Origin: JAMCZC01 sp964364925
GTDB taxonomy: Bacteria; Patescibacteriota; Microgenomatia; Levybacterales; UBA12049
NCBI GenBank assembly: GCA_964364925.1
Contig: CAYIOB010000033.1
Coordinates: 1-8,137 of the forward strand
DNA: 8,137 nucleotides
Direction: 5' to 3'
Numbering within the stretch: the stretch's first letter is position 1; each line of letters opens with the position of its first letter. The notes under the pieces were generated by a model that had not been told where the DNA came from, ran no database searches, and worked only from the letters and a program-made list of their open reading frames with translations. Both the position numbers and the translations under genes were made by a program. This document shows, one piece after another, positions 1-5,357 of the stretch.

Positions 1-1
1 A

Positions 2-1480
2 AAAATTCACTTTCCGCAAAATCTCGAAGAAGCCCAAAAAGCAAAACAAAGATTGGCTTTTGAAGAATTATTTATTTTACAGCTATCTACTCTTGCAAGA
101 AAAAAAGAATGGGAAAACAAGGGCAAGGGACAACCATTTTCAATTGCCAAATTTAACAATAGTGTACAAATTTTTTTAGATAAATTACCATTTGAATTAA
201 CAAACGCCCAAAAAAAAGCCGTAAAAGAAATATCTGCTGATCTGGAAACGGAAAAGCCAATGAATAGACTCTTGGAAGGAGAAGTGGGGAGCGGAAAAAC
301 AGTTGTAGCCGCAATTACAATGTATCTATCTTTCCTAAACGGTTATCAATCGGTTTTAATGGCGCCGACCGAAATCCTTGCACAACAACACTATGAAACC
401 ATTACGCAGCTTCTAAAACCTTTCGGAGTGAAAATCGGCCTACAAACAAGCAGTAATAAGTATCAAGTATTAAGTACTAAGAATAAAAAGGGGAAAATAC
501 TAAATACTAAATACCAAATACTAGATACTGATATATTGATTGGAACCCATGCCGTAATTTCCGAAAAAGTTAAATTTAAAAATTTAGCGCTGGTAGTAAT
601 TGATGAGCAGCAAAGATTCGGCGTAGAGCAAAGAGCAATCATCAGAAGCAAAGGTAAAAATCCCCATCTCCTAACGATGACCGCGACACCAATCCCAAGA
701 ACAGTTGCTTTAACCATGTATGGAGACCTGGAGCTATCTTTACTTGACGAAATGCCGATAGGAAGAAAAAAAGTTAAAACATGGCTTGTTCCACCAGTTA
801 AAAGGGATAGGGCGTATAAATGGATCGCAGAGGAAATAAATAAAAATAAAAGTCAGGCGTTTATAATCTGTCCCTTCATAGAGGAGTCGGAATCGATGGT
901 TACGGTCAAAGCTGCAGCTAAAGAATTTGAAAATTTAAAGCGGATATTTCCGAAATTAAGATTAGGACTCTTGCACGGAAAAATGAAATCAAAGGAAAAA
1001 GAAGAAATTCTTAATAGTTTTAAAAATAAAAAGATTGATATTCTAGTCGCAACTCCTGTTGTTGAAGTCGGAATTGATATTCCAAACGCTACGATTATTA
1101 TGATTGAAGCATCCGAAAGATTCGGCCTTGCGCAGCTTCATCAACTAAGAGGAAGGGTAGGCAGGGGAGACAAGCAGTCTTACTGCTTACTTTTTACCGA
1201 CAGCAAGAATGACTCAACTTTAAAAAGACTTAAATCTATGGAAATCATATACATTGGGGAAGAGCTTGCCGAACTTGACCTTAAATTAAGGGGAGCGGGG
1301 GATTTATACGGAATAATGCAGCATGGGAGGAATATGCTAAAAGTTGCGGATTTTTCGGATTTTGAATTAATTGAAAGAACTAAACGTGAAGCAGGTAAAA
1401 TATTTAACGAAATTTCCAAATATCCCATTTTGCTGGAAAAAATAAAAGAAATTAATAATAAAAACATCTCTCCGGATTAA
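2..1480 (+). CDS. recG: ATP-dependent DNA helicase RecG, 5'-truncated by the window edge
   Basis: RecG is a superfamily 2 helicase that remodels stalled replication forks and Holliday junctions. The frame is open from base 2, and the upstream residues IHFPQN...AKQRLAFEEL match the RecG region before the helicase core. The TTG at 53 is therefore an internal Leu codon, not the start. About 492 residues are visible; RecG is usually 670-700 aa, so most of the N-terminal wedge domain lies outside. Visible motifs are Walker A GEVGSGKT (278-301), the DExH-box position as DEQQRFGVEQR (from 602), motif III TATPIPRT, LLHGKMK, VVEVGIDIPNA, motif VI QLRGRVGRG and the C-terminal TRG-like GEELAELDLKLRGAGDLYG. 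Two oddities: the DExH His is Gln (611-613), and the loop before IGTHA is encoded by heptanucleotide repeats and is about seven residues longer than in E. coli RecG. Identification is secure. Confidence 0.96.
   Translation, partial: KIHFPQNLEEAQKAKQRLAFEELFILQLSTLARKKEWENKGKGQPFSIAKFNNSVQIFLDKLPFELTNAQKKAVKEISADLETEKPMNRLLEGEVGSGKTVVAAITMYLSFLNGYQSVLMAPTEILAQQHYETITQLLKPFGVKIGLQTSSNKYQVLSTKNKKGKILNTKYQILDTDILIGTHAVISEKVKFKNLALVVIDEQQRFGVEQRAIIRSKGKNPHLLTMTATPIPRTVALTMYGDLELSLLDEMPIGRKKVKTWLVPPVKRDRAYKWIAEEINKNKSQAFIICPFIEESESMVTVKAAAKEFENLKRIFPKLRLGLLHGKMKSKEKEEILNSFKNKKIDILVATPVVEVGIDIPNATIIMIEASERFGLAQLHQLRGRVGRGDKQSYCLLFTDSKNDSTLKRLKSMEIIYIGEELAELDLKLRGAGDLYGIMQHGRNMLKVADFSDFELIERTKREAGKIFNEISKYPILLEKIKEINNKNISPD
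458..529 (+). repeat. Intragenic heptanucleotide repeat array in recG
   Basis: There are two clusters of 7-bp units. At 458-478 the units are AAGTATC, AAGTATT and AAGTACT. At 495-529 they are AAATACT twice, then AAATACC, AAATACT and AGATACT. Three heptamers make 21 bases, or seven codons, so the array stays in frame and encodes the related heptapeptides KYQVLST (458-478) and KYQILDT (509-529), with a partial copy ILNT between them. The array falls in a variable surface loop between the MAPTE motif and IGTHA, which explains why it is tolerated. Read in another phase (CTAAATA, CTAAATA, CCAAATA, CTAGATA), it shares units with the array at 2824-2885. Confidence 0.8.
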
Positions 1481-1488
1481 TTAAAGCC

Positions 1489-1517
1489 TTGCAGTAAGCT
1501 CAAAAATAAAGTAAAAT
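1489..1517 (+). promoter_or_regulatory. Putative sigma-70 promoter for rpmF-nusB-rnc
   Basis: A -35-like TTGCAG (1489-1494) and a -10-like TAAAAT (1512-1517) are separated by exactly 17 bp. The -10 matches the consensus at 5 of 6 positions and the -35 at only 3 of 6. The expected transcription start is around 1523-1525, at or next to the ATG of rpmF, so the mRNA could be leaderless. The spacer contains TAAGCTCAAA (1495-1504), also found in the spacer of the promoter at 2790-2818. This is an inference from sequence only. Confidence 0.45.
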
Positions 1518-1524
1518 AGGAGAT

Positions 1525-1773
1525 ATGCCGCAAGAACCGAAAAAAAGACATTCGCGGGCAAGGCAAGGAAAAAGAAGGGCCGCAATTAAACTTAGCGTTA
1601 GAAATACCGTGCTTTGTTTCAATTGCAGAGCTGCCGTTTTGCCGCACACAATTTGCAAAAACTGCGGATTCTACAAGGGCAGGGAAGTCGTCGACGTTGC
1701 AAAGAAAAAAAGAGAGAAAGAAAAATCCCGCGAAGAACAATCTAGTCCTACGGGAGATAAAAATACGGCATGA
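1525..1773 (+). CDS. rpmF: Large ribosomal subunit protein bL32
   Basis: L32 is a small zinc-ribbon protein of the large ribosomal subunit near the peptidyl transferase centre. The 82-residue product starts with the family signature PKKRHSRARQGKRRA and has two CxxC pairs, Cys31/Cys34 and Cys44/Cys47, expected to bind zinc, followed by GFYKGREVVDV. It is longer than the usual 55-60 residues because of a charged, probably disordered Lys/Glu-rich C-terminal tail (about residues 58-82). AGGAG at 1518-1522 lies only 2 nt before the ATG, too close for an ordinary ribosome binding site. Together with a -10 box ending at 1517 this suggests a leaderless or very short leader transcript. The TGA stop overlaps the nusB start as ATGA (1770-1773), so translation is probably coupled. 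In many bacteria rpmF is followed by plsX and fab genes; here nusB follows directly. Confidence 0.96.
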   Translation: MPQEPKKRHSRARQGKRRAAIKLSVRNTVLCFNCRAAVLPHTICKNCGFYKGREVVDVAKKKREKEKSREEQSSPTGDKNTA

Positions 1774-2117
1774 AAAACCCTCTTGACCCGCGGCATAAAA
1801 AGAGACAAAAATTAGTAGAGGATCTTTTTAAACTGGACTTTCATAAACAAAGAGTGCTGCCGGAAACAAAAGAGATTCTTTCTCATCTGAATCTTATAGA
1901 TAAAACTATAGAAAAATCGGCGCCCGAATTTCCAATAGACAAAATCAACAAAACGGACTTGGCAATATTAAGACTGGCAGTTTACGAATTATTAATAGAA
2001 AAAAAGCAGCCGCCGAAAGTAATAATCGACGAGGCAGTTGAGCTTGCAAAAGAGTATGGAGGAGATACGAGTCCTGCGTTTATAAACGGCGTTTTAGGTA
2101 ATATTATTAAATTATGA
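1770..2117 (+). CDS. nusB: Transcription antitermination factor NusB
   Basis: NusB binds boxA RNA with NusE (S10) and helps antitermination of rRNA transcription. The 115-residue product has the conserved C-terminal half of the all-helical NusB fold: DLAILRLAVYELL (63-75), PPKVIIDEAVELAKEYGG (81-98) and FINGVLGNI (104-112). The N-terminus, with DPRHKKRQKLVEDLF, replaces the more usual RRxARELALQALY region, and the protein is shorter than the common 130-150 residues. It overlaps rpmF by 4 nt at its start and rnc by 4 nt at its end (ATGA in both cases). The nearest purine-rich stretch, GGGAG at 1752-1756, is about 13 nt upstream, so translation is more likely coupled to rpmF. Grouping with L32 and RNase III fits a role in rRNA synthesis and maturation. 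Confidence 0.93.
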   Translation: MKNPLDPRHKKRQKLVEDLFKLDFHKQRVLPETKEILSHLNLIDKTIEKSAPEFPIDKINKTDLAILRLAVYELLIEKKQPPKVIIDEAVELAKEYGGDTSPAFINGVLGNIIKL

Positions 2118-2812
2118 TAAGCCTTCCAGAATTTAAAAACAAACAGCTTTTTAAACAATCTTTTGTACATAGGTCTTATCTTAACGAGACAAAACAAAAA
2201 ATATCGTCTAACGAGCGTTTGGAATTTTTAGGCGACAGCGTTATTTCTTTTGTTGTATCGCAATATCTTTATAGCAAATATCCAAATTTCGATGAGGGAA
2301 TATTAACTAATCTTAGATCACTGCTCGTTAATACCAAAAGCCTTGCAGAGTGCGCCAAAGAACTCAATTTTGGAAGCTATATGCTTTTGTCAAAAGGCGA
2401 AGAGGAGTCAAGGGGCAGGCAAAATGAAAGCCTTTTGGCAGACAGCTTTGAAGCTTTCGTAGGGGCATTGTTTTTAGATCAGGGAACGGAAGCTGTTTCG
2501 GATTTTTTAAGCCTGGTTTTACTGCCGAAAGCCGGTTTATATGTAAAAAATAAGGCTTTTAAAGATCCTAAAAGTCTTTTGCAGGAAAGAATACAGTCGC
2601 AAAAACAAACATCACCGCTTTATAAGGTCATTAACGAACATGGACCCGCACACGCTAAAATTTTTACCGTCGGGGCTTACGTAAACAAGATTTTGCTGGG
2701 AAAAGGGGAGGGCAAGTCAAAACAGGAAGCCGAAGAAAACGCGGCAAAAGAGGCATTAATTACTTTAAGCTTAGGAAAAAACAACGGGATTGAGAATAAG
2801 CTCAAACAATGA
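2114..2812 (+). CDS. rnc: Ribonuclease III
   Basis: RNase III cleaves double-stranded RNA, including the 16S/23S precursor stems, as a Mg2+-dependent homodimer. The 232-residue length is normal. The catalytic domain (about 1-145) has the signature NERLEFLGDSVI (33-44), with acidic residues Glu34, Glu37 and Asp41, and the second acidic cluster LLADSFEAFVGALFLDQG containing Asp110 and Glu113. The full metal-binding set is therefore present. A C-terminal double-stranded RNA-binding domain follows (about 151-219), with DPKSLLQERIQ at its start and the basic loop/helix GKGEGKSKQEAEENAAKEAL. The start overlaps the nusB stop (ATGA, 2114-2117) and no Shine-Dalgarno is evident, so translational coupling is likely. 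The last codons overlap the promoter for the next operon. Confidence 0.97.
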   Translation: MISLPEFKNKQLFKQSFVHRSYLNETKQKISSNERLEFLGDSVISFVVSQYLYSKYPNFDEGILTNLRSLLVNTKSLAECAKELNFGSYMLLSKGEEESRGRQNESLLADSFEAFVGALFLDQGTEAVSDFLSLVLLPKAGLYVKNKAFKDPKSLLQERIQSQKQTSPLYKVINEHGPAHAKIFTVGAYVNKILLGKGEGKSKQEAEENAAKEALITLSLGKNNGIENKLKQ

Positions 2813-2818
2813 TAAAAT
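2790..2818 (+). promoter_or_regulatory. Probable sigma-70 promoter for rpsP-khpA-trmD
   Basis: TTGAGA (2790-2795, 5 of 6 to TTGACA) and TAAAAT (2813-2818, 5 of 6 to TATAAT) are separated by an ideal 17 bp. The promoter overlaps the last codons and stop of rnc. The predicted start is near 2825, giving a leader of about 70 nt made almost entirely of the heptamer palindrome. It is the best promoter-like sequence on the plus strand here. A small inverted repeat TTGAG/CTCAA (2790-2794, 2801-2805) lies within it and could be chance. Confidence 0.6.
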
Positions 2819-2823
2819 ACAAA

Positions 2824-2885
2824 TTAGTTAATAGTTCTTAGTTGTCAGTTTGTTAGCAACTAATAACTAGTATCTCGTAACTAAA
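2824..2885 (+). repeat. Heptanucleotide repeat palindrome in the rpsP leader
   Basis: The intergenic DNA between rnc and rpsP shows a 7-bp period. The left half has units TTAGTTA, ATAGTTC, TTAGTTG and TCAGTTT (from 2824). The right half has reverse-complement-type units AACTAAT, AACTAGT, ATCTCGT and AACTAAA (from 2858). Nested arms pair as 2824-2830 with 2878-2884, 2832-2836 with 2865-2869, and 2838-2844 with 2857-2863, around a 12-nt loop. In the transcript it would form a long imperfect AU-rich hairpin just upstream of the rpsP start. No U-tract follows it, so it is not an ordinary terminator. Its right half shares the unit CTAAATA with the array in recG. Confidence 0.7.
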
Positions 2886-2896
2886 TAGCTAAAATT

Positions 2897-3121
2897 ATGG
2901 CAGTTGTAATTAGATTATCAAGAACCGGAAAAAGAGGCGAAAGAAAATTTCGTGTTGTTGTAAAAGAAAAACGAAGCAAGCGTGACGGCGTAGCAATTGA
3001 AACTCTTGGCTATTTTGAAAAAGGGCCAAACGGAAAGAAAAAAATCAACAAGCAGCGTTACGAACATTGGATATCCGTTGGCGCCAAACCAAGCATAACA
3101 GTTTCAAAGTTATTGGAATAA
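2897..3121 (+). CDS. rpsP: Small ribosomal subunit protein bS16
   Basis: S16 binds 16S rRNA early in 30S assembly. The 74-residue product begins MAVVIRLSRTG, continues FRVVVKEKRSKRDG..IETLGYFEKGPNG and ends with WISVGAKPSITVSKLL, all typical of S16. It is at the short end of the family (usually 80-90 aa), having lost most of the C-terminal extension. No Shine-Dalgarno is visible: the ATG is preceded by the A/T-rich GCTAAAATT, the same context as the next gene. It is the first gene of a compact unit with khpA and trmD, downstream of a good promoter and a repeat-derived hairpin leader that may affect its expression. Confidence 0.96.
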   Translation: MAVVIRLSRTGKRGERKFRVVVKEKRSKRDGVAIETLGYFEKGPNGKKKINKQRYEHWISVGAKPSITVSKLLE

Positions 3122-3126
3122 AAATT

Positions 3127-3375
3127 ATGAAAAAAGCTTTATCTTATATTGTTTCCGCTATCACTGACGACCCAAAACAGGTAAAAATAACCGAAGAGGA
3201 AGCAGATGGAGTAATAAATTTTACCGTTACCGTTGCGAAAGAAGATATGGGAAAAATTATTGGAAAAAACGGCAAAGTTATTAAGGCAATAAGAAATGTT
3301 GTTAAAATTCCCGCAATTAAACAAGAAAGAAAAATCTATATCTCTCTTTCCGAAAATCCCAAGCCGCAAGTTTAA
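3127..3375 (+). CDS. khpA: KH-domain RNA-binding protein KhpA (YlqC family)
   Basis: KhpA is a single-KH-domain RNA-binding protein; in Firmicutes it partners with KhpB/Jag and affects cell division and RNA metabolism, while its role in this lineage is unknown. The 82-residue product has the family N-terminus (MKKALSYIVSAITDDPKQV), a beta strand region, then the KH GxxG loop as GKIIGKNGKVIKAIRNV (42-58; GxxG = Gly46-Lys-Asn-Gly49). I chose the ATG at 3127, 5 nt after the rpsP stop. An upstream in-frame ATG at 3067 lies inside rpsP and would add 20 residues outside the family pattern. The gene lies between rpsP and trmD, as in many bacteria, but rimM, which often follows, is missing. Confidence 0.93.
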   Translation: MKKALSYIVSAITDDPKQVKITEEEADGVINFTVTVAKEDMGKIIGKNGKVIKAIRNVVKIPAIKQERKIYISLSENPKPQV

Positions 3376-3399
3376 AATAAAACATTTTAGACTTAAAAT

Positions 3400-4095
3400 A
3401 TGAAGATTACTATTCTTACGCTCTTTCCGGAAATGTTCCAGGGACCCTTTGATATATCTATAATTAAAAGGGCAAAAGAGAAAAAATTGGTTGAAATTGA
3501 ATACGTAAACATAAGGGATTTTGGAATAGGTAAACATAAAACAGTTGATGATACTCCTTACGGCGGAGGAAACGGAATGATATTAAGAGTTGATGTTGTG
3601 CATAGGGCAATTGAAAAAGCCCGCCTTGACGCGAGGCAGGCAAAAGATAAAAAACTAAAAAAAGACGAACAGAAAGTAATACTTCTTGGAGCTAAAGGAA
3701 AAGCTTTTAATCAAAAAACGGCAGGGGGTTTTGCGCACCTAAAGCATTTGATAATTGTTTGCGGGCACTATGAGGGTTTTGATGAAAGAATAAAAAATTT
3801 TGTGGATGAAGAAATTTCTATCGGAGATTTTATTTTGACAGGCGGAGAAATTCCGGCAATGTTAATAACCGACAGCGTTACAAGGCTTGTAAAGGGAGTT
3901 ATTAGGGATAGGTCTGCGGCTATTGAGTCTTTTTCGCCTTACCTTGAATATCCTCAATATACAAAACCCCAAAAGTATGGAGATTTATCCGTGCCCGAAA
4001 TATTGCTGTCGGGAAACCACAAGCGCATTAACGCCTGGAGAAAAAAAGAATCCGTAAGTATTACCTCTAAACTTCGTCCCGACCTAATTAGATAA
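3400..4095 (+). CDS. trmD: tRNA (guanine-N1-)-methyltransferase TrmD
   Basis: TrmD methylates G37 of tRNAs (m1G37) with S-adenosylmethionine, preventing +1 frameshifting. It is a SPOUT-family homodimer. The 231-residue product has the usual length and motifs: MKITILTLFPEMF at the start, VDDTPYGGGNGMILR (49-63), the trefoil-knot SAM site VCGHYEGFDER (120-130) and SIGDFILTGGE (140-150), and TDSVTR with Asp158 at the probable catalytic Asp position. The C-terminal domain carries VPEILLSGNHKRINAWR. No Shine-Dalgarno is seen; TAAAAT abuts the ATG directly. It lies 24 nt after khpA and ends the plus-strand operon. rimM upstream and rplS downstream, common neighbours elsewhere, are absent. Its stop codon directly abuts the stop codon of pilO on the opposite strand. 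Confidence 0.97.
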   Translation: MKITILTLFPEMFQGPFDISIIKRAKEKKLVEIEYVNIRDFGIGKHKTVDDTPYGGGNGMILRVDVVHRAIEKARLDARQAKDKKLKKDEQKVILLGAKGKAFNQKTAGGFAHLKHLIIVCGHYEGFDERIKNFVDEEISIGDFILTGGEIPAMLITDSVTRLVKGVIRDRSAAIESFSPYLEYPQYTKPQKYGDLSVPEILLSGNHKRINAWRKKESVSITSKLRPDLIR

Positions 4096-4105
4096 TTAAA
4101 ACGGG
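4078..4105. terminator. Weak hairpin at the convergent trmD/pilO junction, possible bidirectional terminator
   Basis: A near-symmetric inverted repeat spans both stop codons: CCCG (4078-4081) pairs with CGGG (4102-4105), a 3x3 internal loop follows, then TAATT (4085-4089) pairs with AATTA (4094-4098) around the loop AGAT. It could fold in RNA from either strand. There is no U-tract on either side and the stem is weak, so termination here is only a guess from position. No better terminator is present near the junction. Confidence 0.25.
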
Positions 4106-4824
4106 TTAGGATTTATTGCGCTTGGAGAAGAAACAGCAGGCGCCTCCGAAACTGTTTGAGAAACTTCTACTACATTATTCCAGGAAGAAAGATTGGTAAT
4201 CGTAGACAATTCAGCTTGAGATACCGCCTTTATCGGTACACTATCATTAAACCCAAGCGGCGGAAAAGGTCTATAATAAAAAAGAGCGGTAATTTCGGAA
4301 TTCGTACTGGTAACCTTTACGTTTGTTATTTCGGATAAGGGAATTGTTTTATAAAGTTCTGCCATAAACCTTGTTACACCGCTTAAGCCTCCGTTAATTG
4401 TCAGCGAAAGCTGTAGGGACGGAAAAGACTGAATATTTAAGGAAGGTTTCGTAATATCCCCCACCTGAAACTCGTAGTCTCCTAAAAAAACTCCCGCTTT
4501 ATTTGCCGCAACAGAAATACCGTTTAAAATACCCGCAAAATCTTTATTCGGAGGAAGAGCGCCGGATACAATTTGAAGCTGTGAGTCCATTTGGGATTCA
4601 TCAATGCCGGTAAGCAAATTTAAATTGTTTTTTAGAACAACGAGCTTGTTAGATTCCGTTTTTACCTGTTGCTGAGTGTCTAAAAAATTTTGGAATTGAG
4701 GAATAATAAAAAAAAGAAAAAGCAGAATGCAAGCAAAAATTACCCCAACCGGTAGGGGATATTCTTTATATTTTCTATATAAAAGCCAAAAAGTTGCCGA
4801 GTCTATATTAACTTTTTTTTTCAT
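4096..4824 (-). CDS. pilO: Type IV pilus inner-membrane protein PilO
   Basis: PilO pairs with PilN in the inner-membrane alignment subcomplex that links cytoplasmic PilM to the rest of the pilus machine. The 242-residue product has a short basic cytoplasmic N-terminus, one membrane segment (about 24-42), a coiled-coil-prone stretch (about 44-75) and a globular part (about 85-200) with the feature SFPSLQLSLTINGGLSGVTRFMAELYKTIPLSEI. That feature is typical of the PilO ferredoxin-like fold, where a TIPLxxI-type segment follows the helix. The Ser/Pro/Ala-rich tail is probably disordered. The start overlaps the pilN stop (ATGA), supporting the choice. Codons 2-4 form an uninterrupted A9 run. Sequence conservation in PilO is low; the call rests on topology, this core segment and the pilM-pilN-pilO order. 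Confidence 0.85.
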   Translation of the reverse strand: MKKKVNIDSATFWLLYRKYKEYPLPVGVIFACILLFLFFIIPQFQNFLDTQQQVKTESNKLVVLKNNLNLLTGIDESQMDSQLQIVSGALPPNKDFAGILNGISVAANKAGVFLGDYEFQVGDITKPSLNIQSFPSLQLSLTINGGLSGVTRFMAELYKTIPLSEITNVKVTSTNSEITALFYYRPFPPLGFNDSVPIKAVSQAELSTITNLSSWNNVVEVSQTVSEAPAVSSPSAINPNPF

Positions 4825-5357
4825 AATAGCGTTGTTTTAATAGAAAGAGAATAGCTTCCTGTTTTGTTATTAACAACCAAACTTTCTATTATCACGCTGC
4901 TTATTACTTGTTTTTTTGAAGAAAGATCAATAATGCTATTTAAAAATTTATCTATCGACAAAAGAGAGTTTGAGCTAACAACCAACACGACATCGTTTTT
5001 ATTTAGCTCCAAAGCAGCTGTAGAAACTCCGGGAGGCATCAATTGCAACATGGTATTAATTGCACTTGTGTAATTTTTTCTTTTTTGCAAAATATCGGAA
5101 ATATCTTTTAATCTATTATTTATAATTGCGAGTTTTGCGGTTTTTTTATTTAAATAAGATATGCTCTGAAGAGTAGAATTTTCGTCTTTTTTTATGGATG
5201 CCAGAGGGTTTTGACTGTTAATAATAAAAATTATTACAGAAATCAAGGCGACGGCAACAAGACTGATTACCGCTACTACCCTAACCTGTTTTAATCGCTT
5301 TCCTGCCTTTAAAGAAGCGGCATCTTTATTTGAAATTAGATTAATATCGTTACTCAT
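4821..5357 (-). CDS. pilN: Type IV pilus assembly protein PilN
   Basis: PilN is a bitopic inner-membrane protein whose short cytoplasmic N-terminus docks onto PilM and whose periplasmic part dimerises with PilO. The 178-residue product begins MSNDINLIS, which carries the INL(I/L) motif expected to sit in the PilM groove. A membrane segment follows (about 26-47), then a helical, Lys-rich coiled-coil region (about 52-95) and the PilN-type segment INTMLQLMPPGVSTAALELN, followed by a small alpha/beta domain. The start lies inside the end of pilM (8-nt overlap) and the stop overlaps the start of pilO. A weak GAGAG motif lies 3-7 nt upstream of the ATG. Motif and gene order make this a confident call. 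Confidence 0.9.
   Translation of the reverse strand: MSNDINLISNKDAASLKAGKRLKQVRVVAVISLVAVALISVIIFIINSQNPLASIKKDENSTLQSISYLNKKTAKLAIINNRLKDISDILQKRKNYTSAINTMLQLMPPGVSTAALELNKNDVVLVVSSNSLLSIDKFLNSIIDLSSKKQVISSVIIESLVVNNKTGSYSLSIKTTLL

Noticed and set aside
53..55. TTG as the start of recG
   Set aside because: The frame is open to the window edge and the upstream residues match conserved RecG sequence, so the Leu is internal and the gene is truncated by the window.
463..717. 84-aa minus-strand open frame inside recG
   Set aside because: It lies opposite the conserved RecG helicase motifs and has no recognisable domain or start signal; it is a shadow of recG.
2824..2885. CRISPR or insertion-sequence end in the rnc-rpsP gap
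   Set aside because: The units are 7 bp with no spacers, and there is no transposase or target duplication; it is a short tandem/inverted repeat.
3067..3126. Upstream ATG that would extend khpA by 20 residues
   Set aside because: The extension is out-of-frame rpsP sequence and does not fit the KhpA N-terminus; the ATG at 3127, 5 nt after the rpsP stop, matches the family.
3373..3389. TAAAAT/ATTTTA inverted repeat after khpA as a terminator
   Set aside because: The stem is only six A-T pairs with no G-C and no U-tract, and it lies inside what looks like one operon.
3371..3399. TTTAAA and TAAAAT 17 bp apart before trmD, as a promoter
   Set aside because: The -10 would abut the ATG, so transcription would start inside the gene; it is A/T-rich coincidence.
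3139..3537. 132-aa minus-strand open frame opposite khpA and the start of trmD
   Set aside because: It is antisense to two confidently identified genes and has no domain signature.
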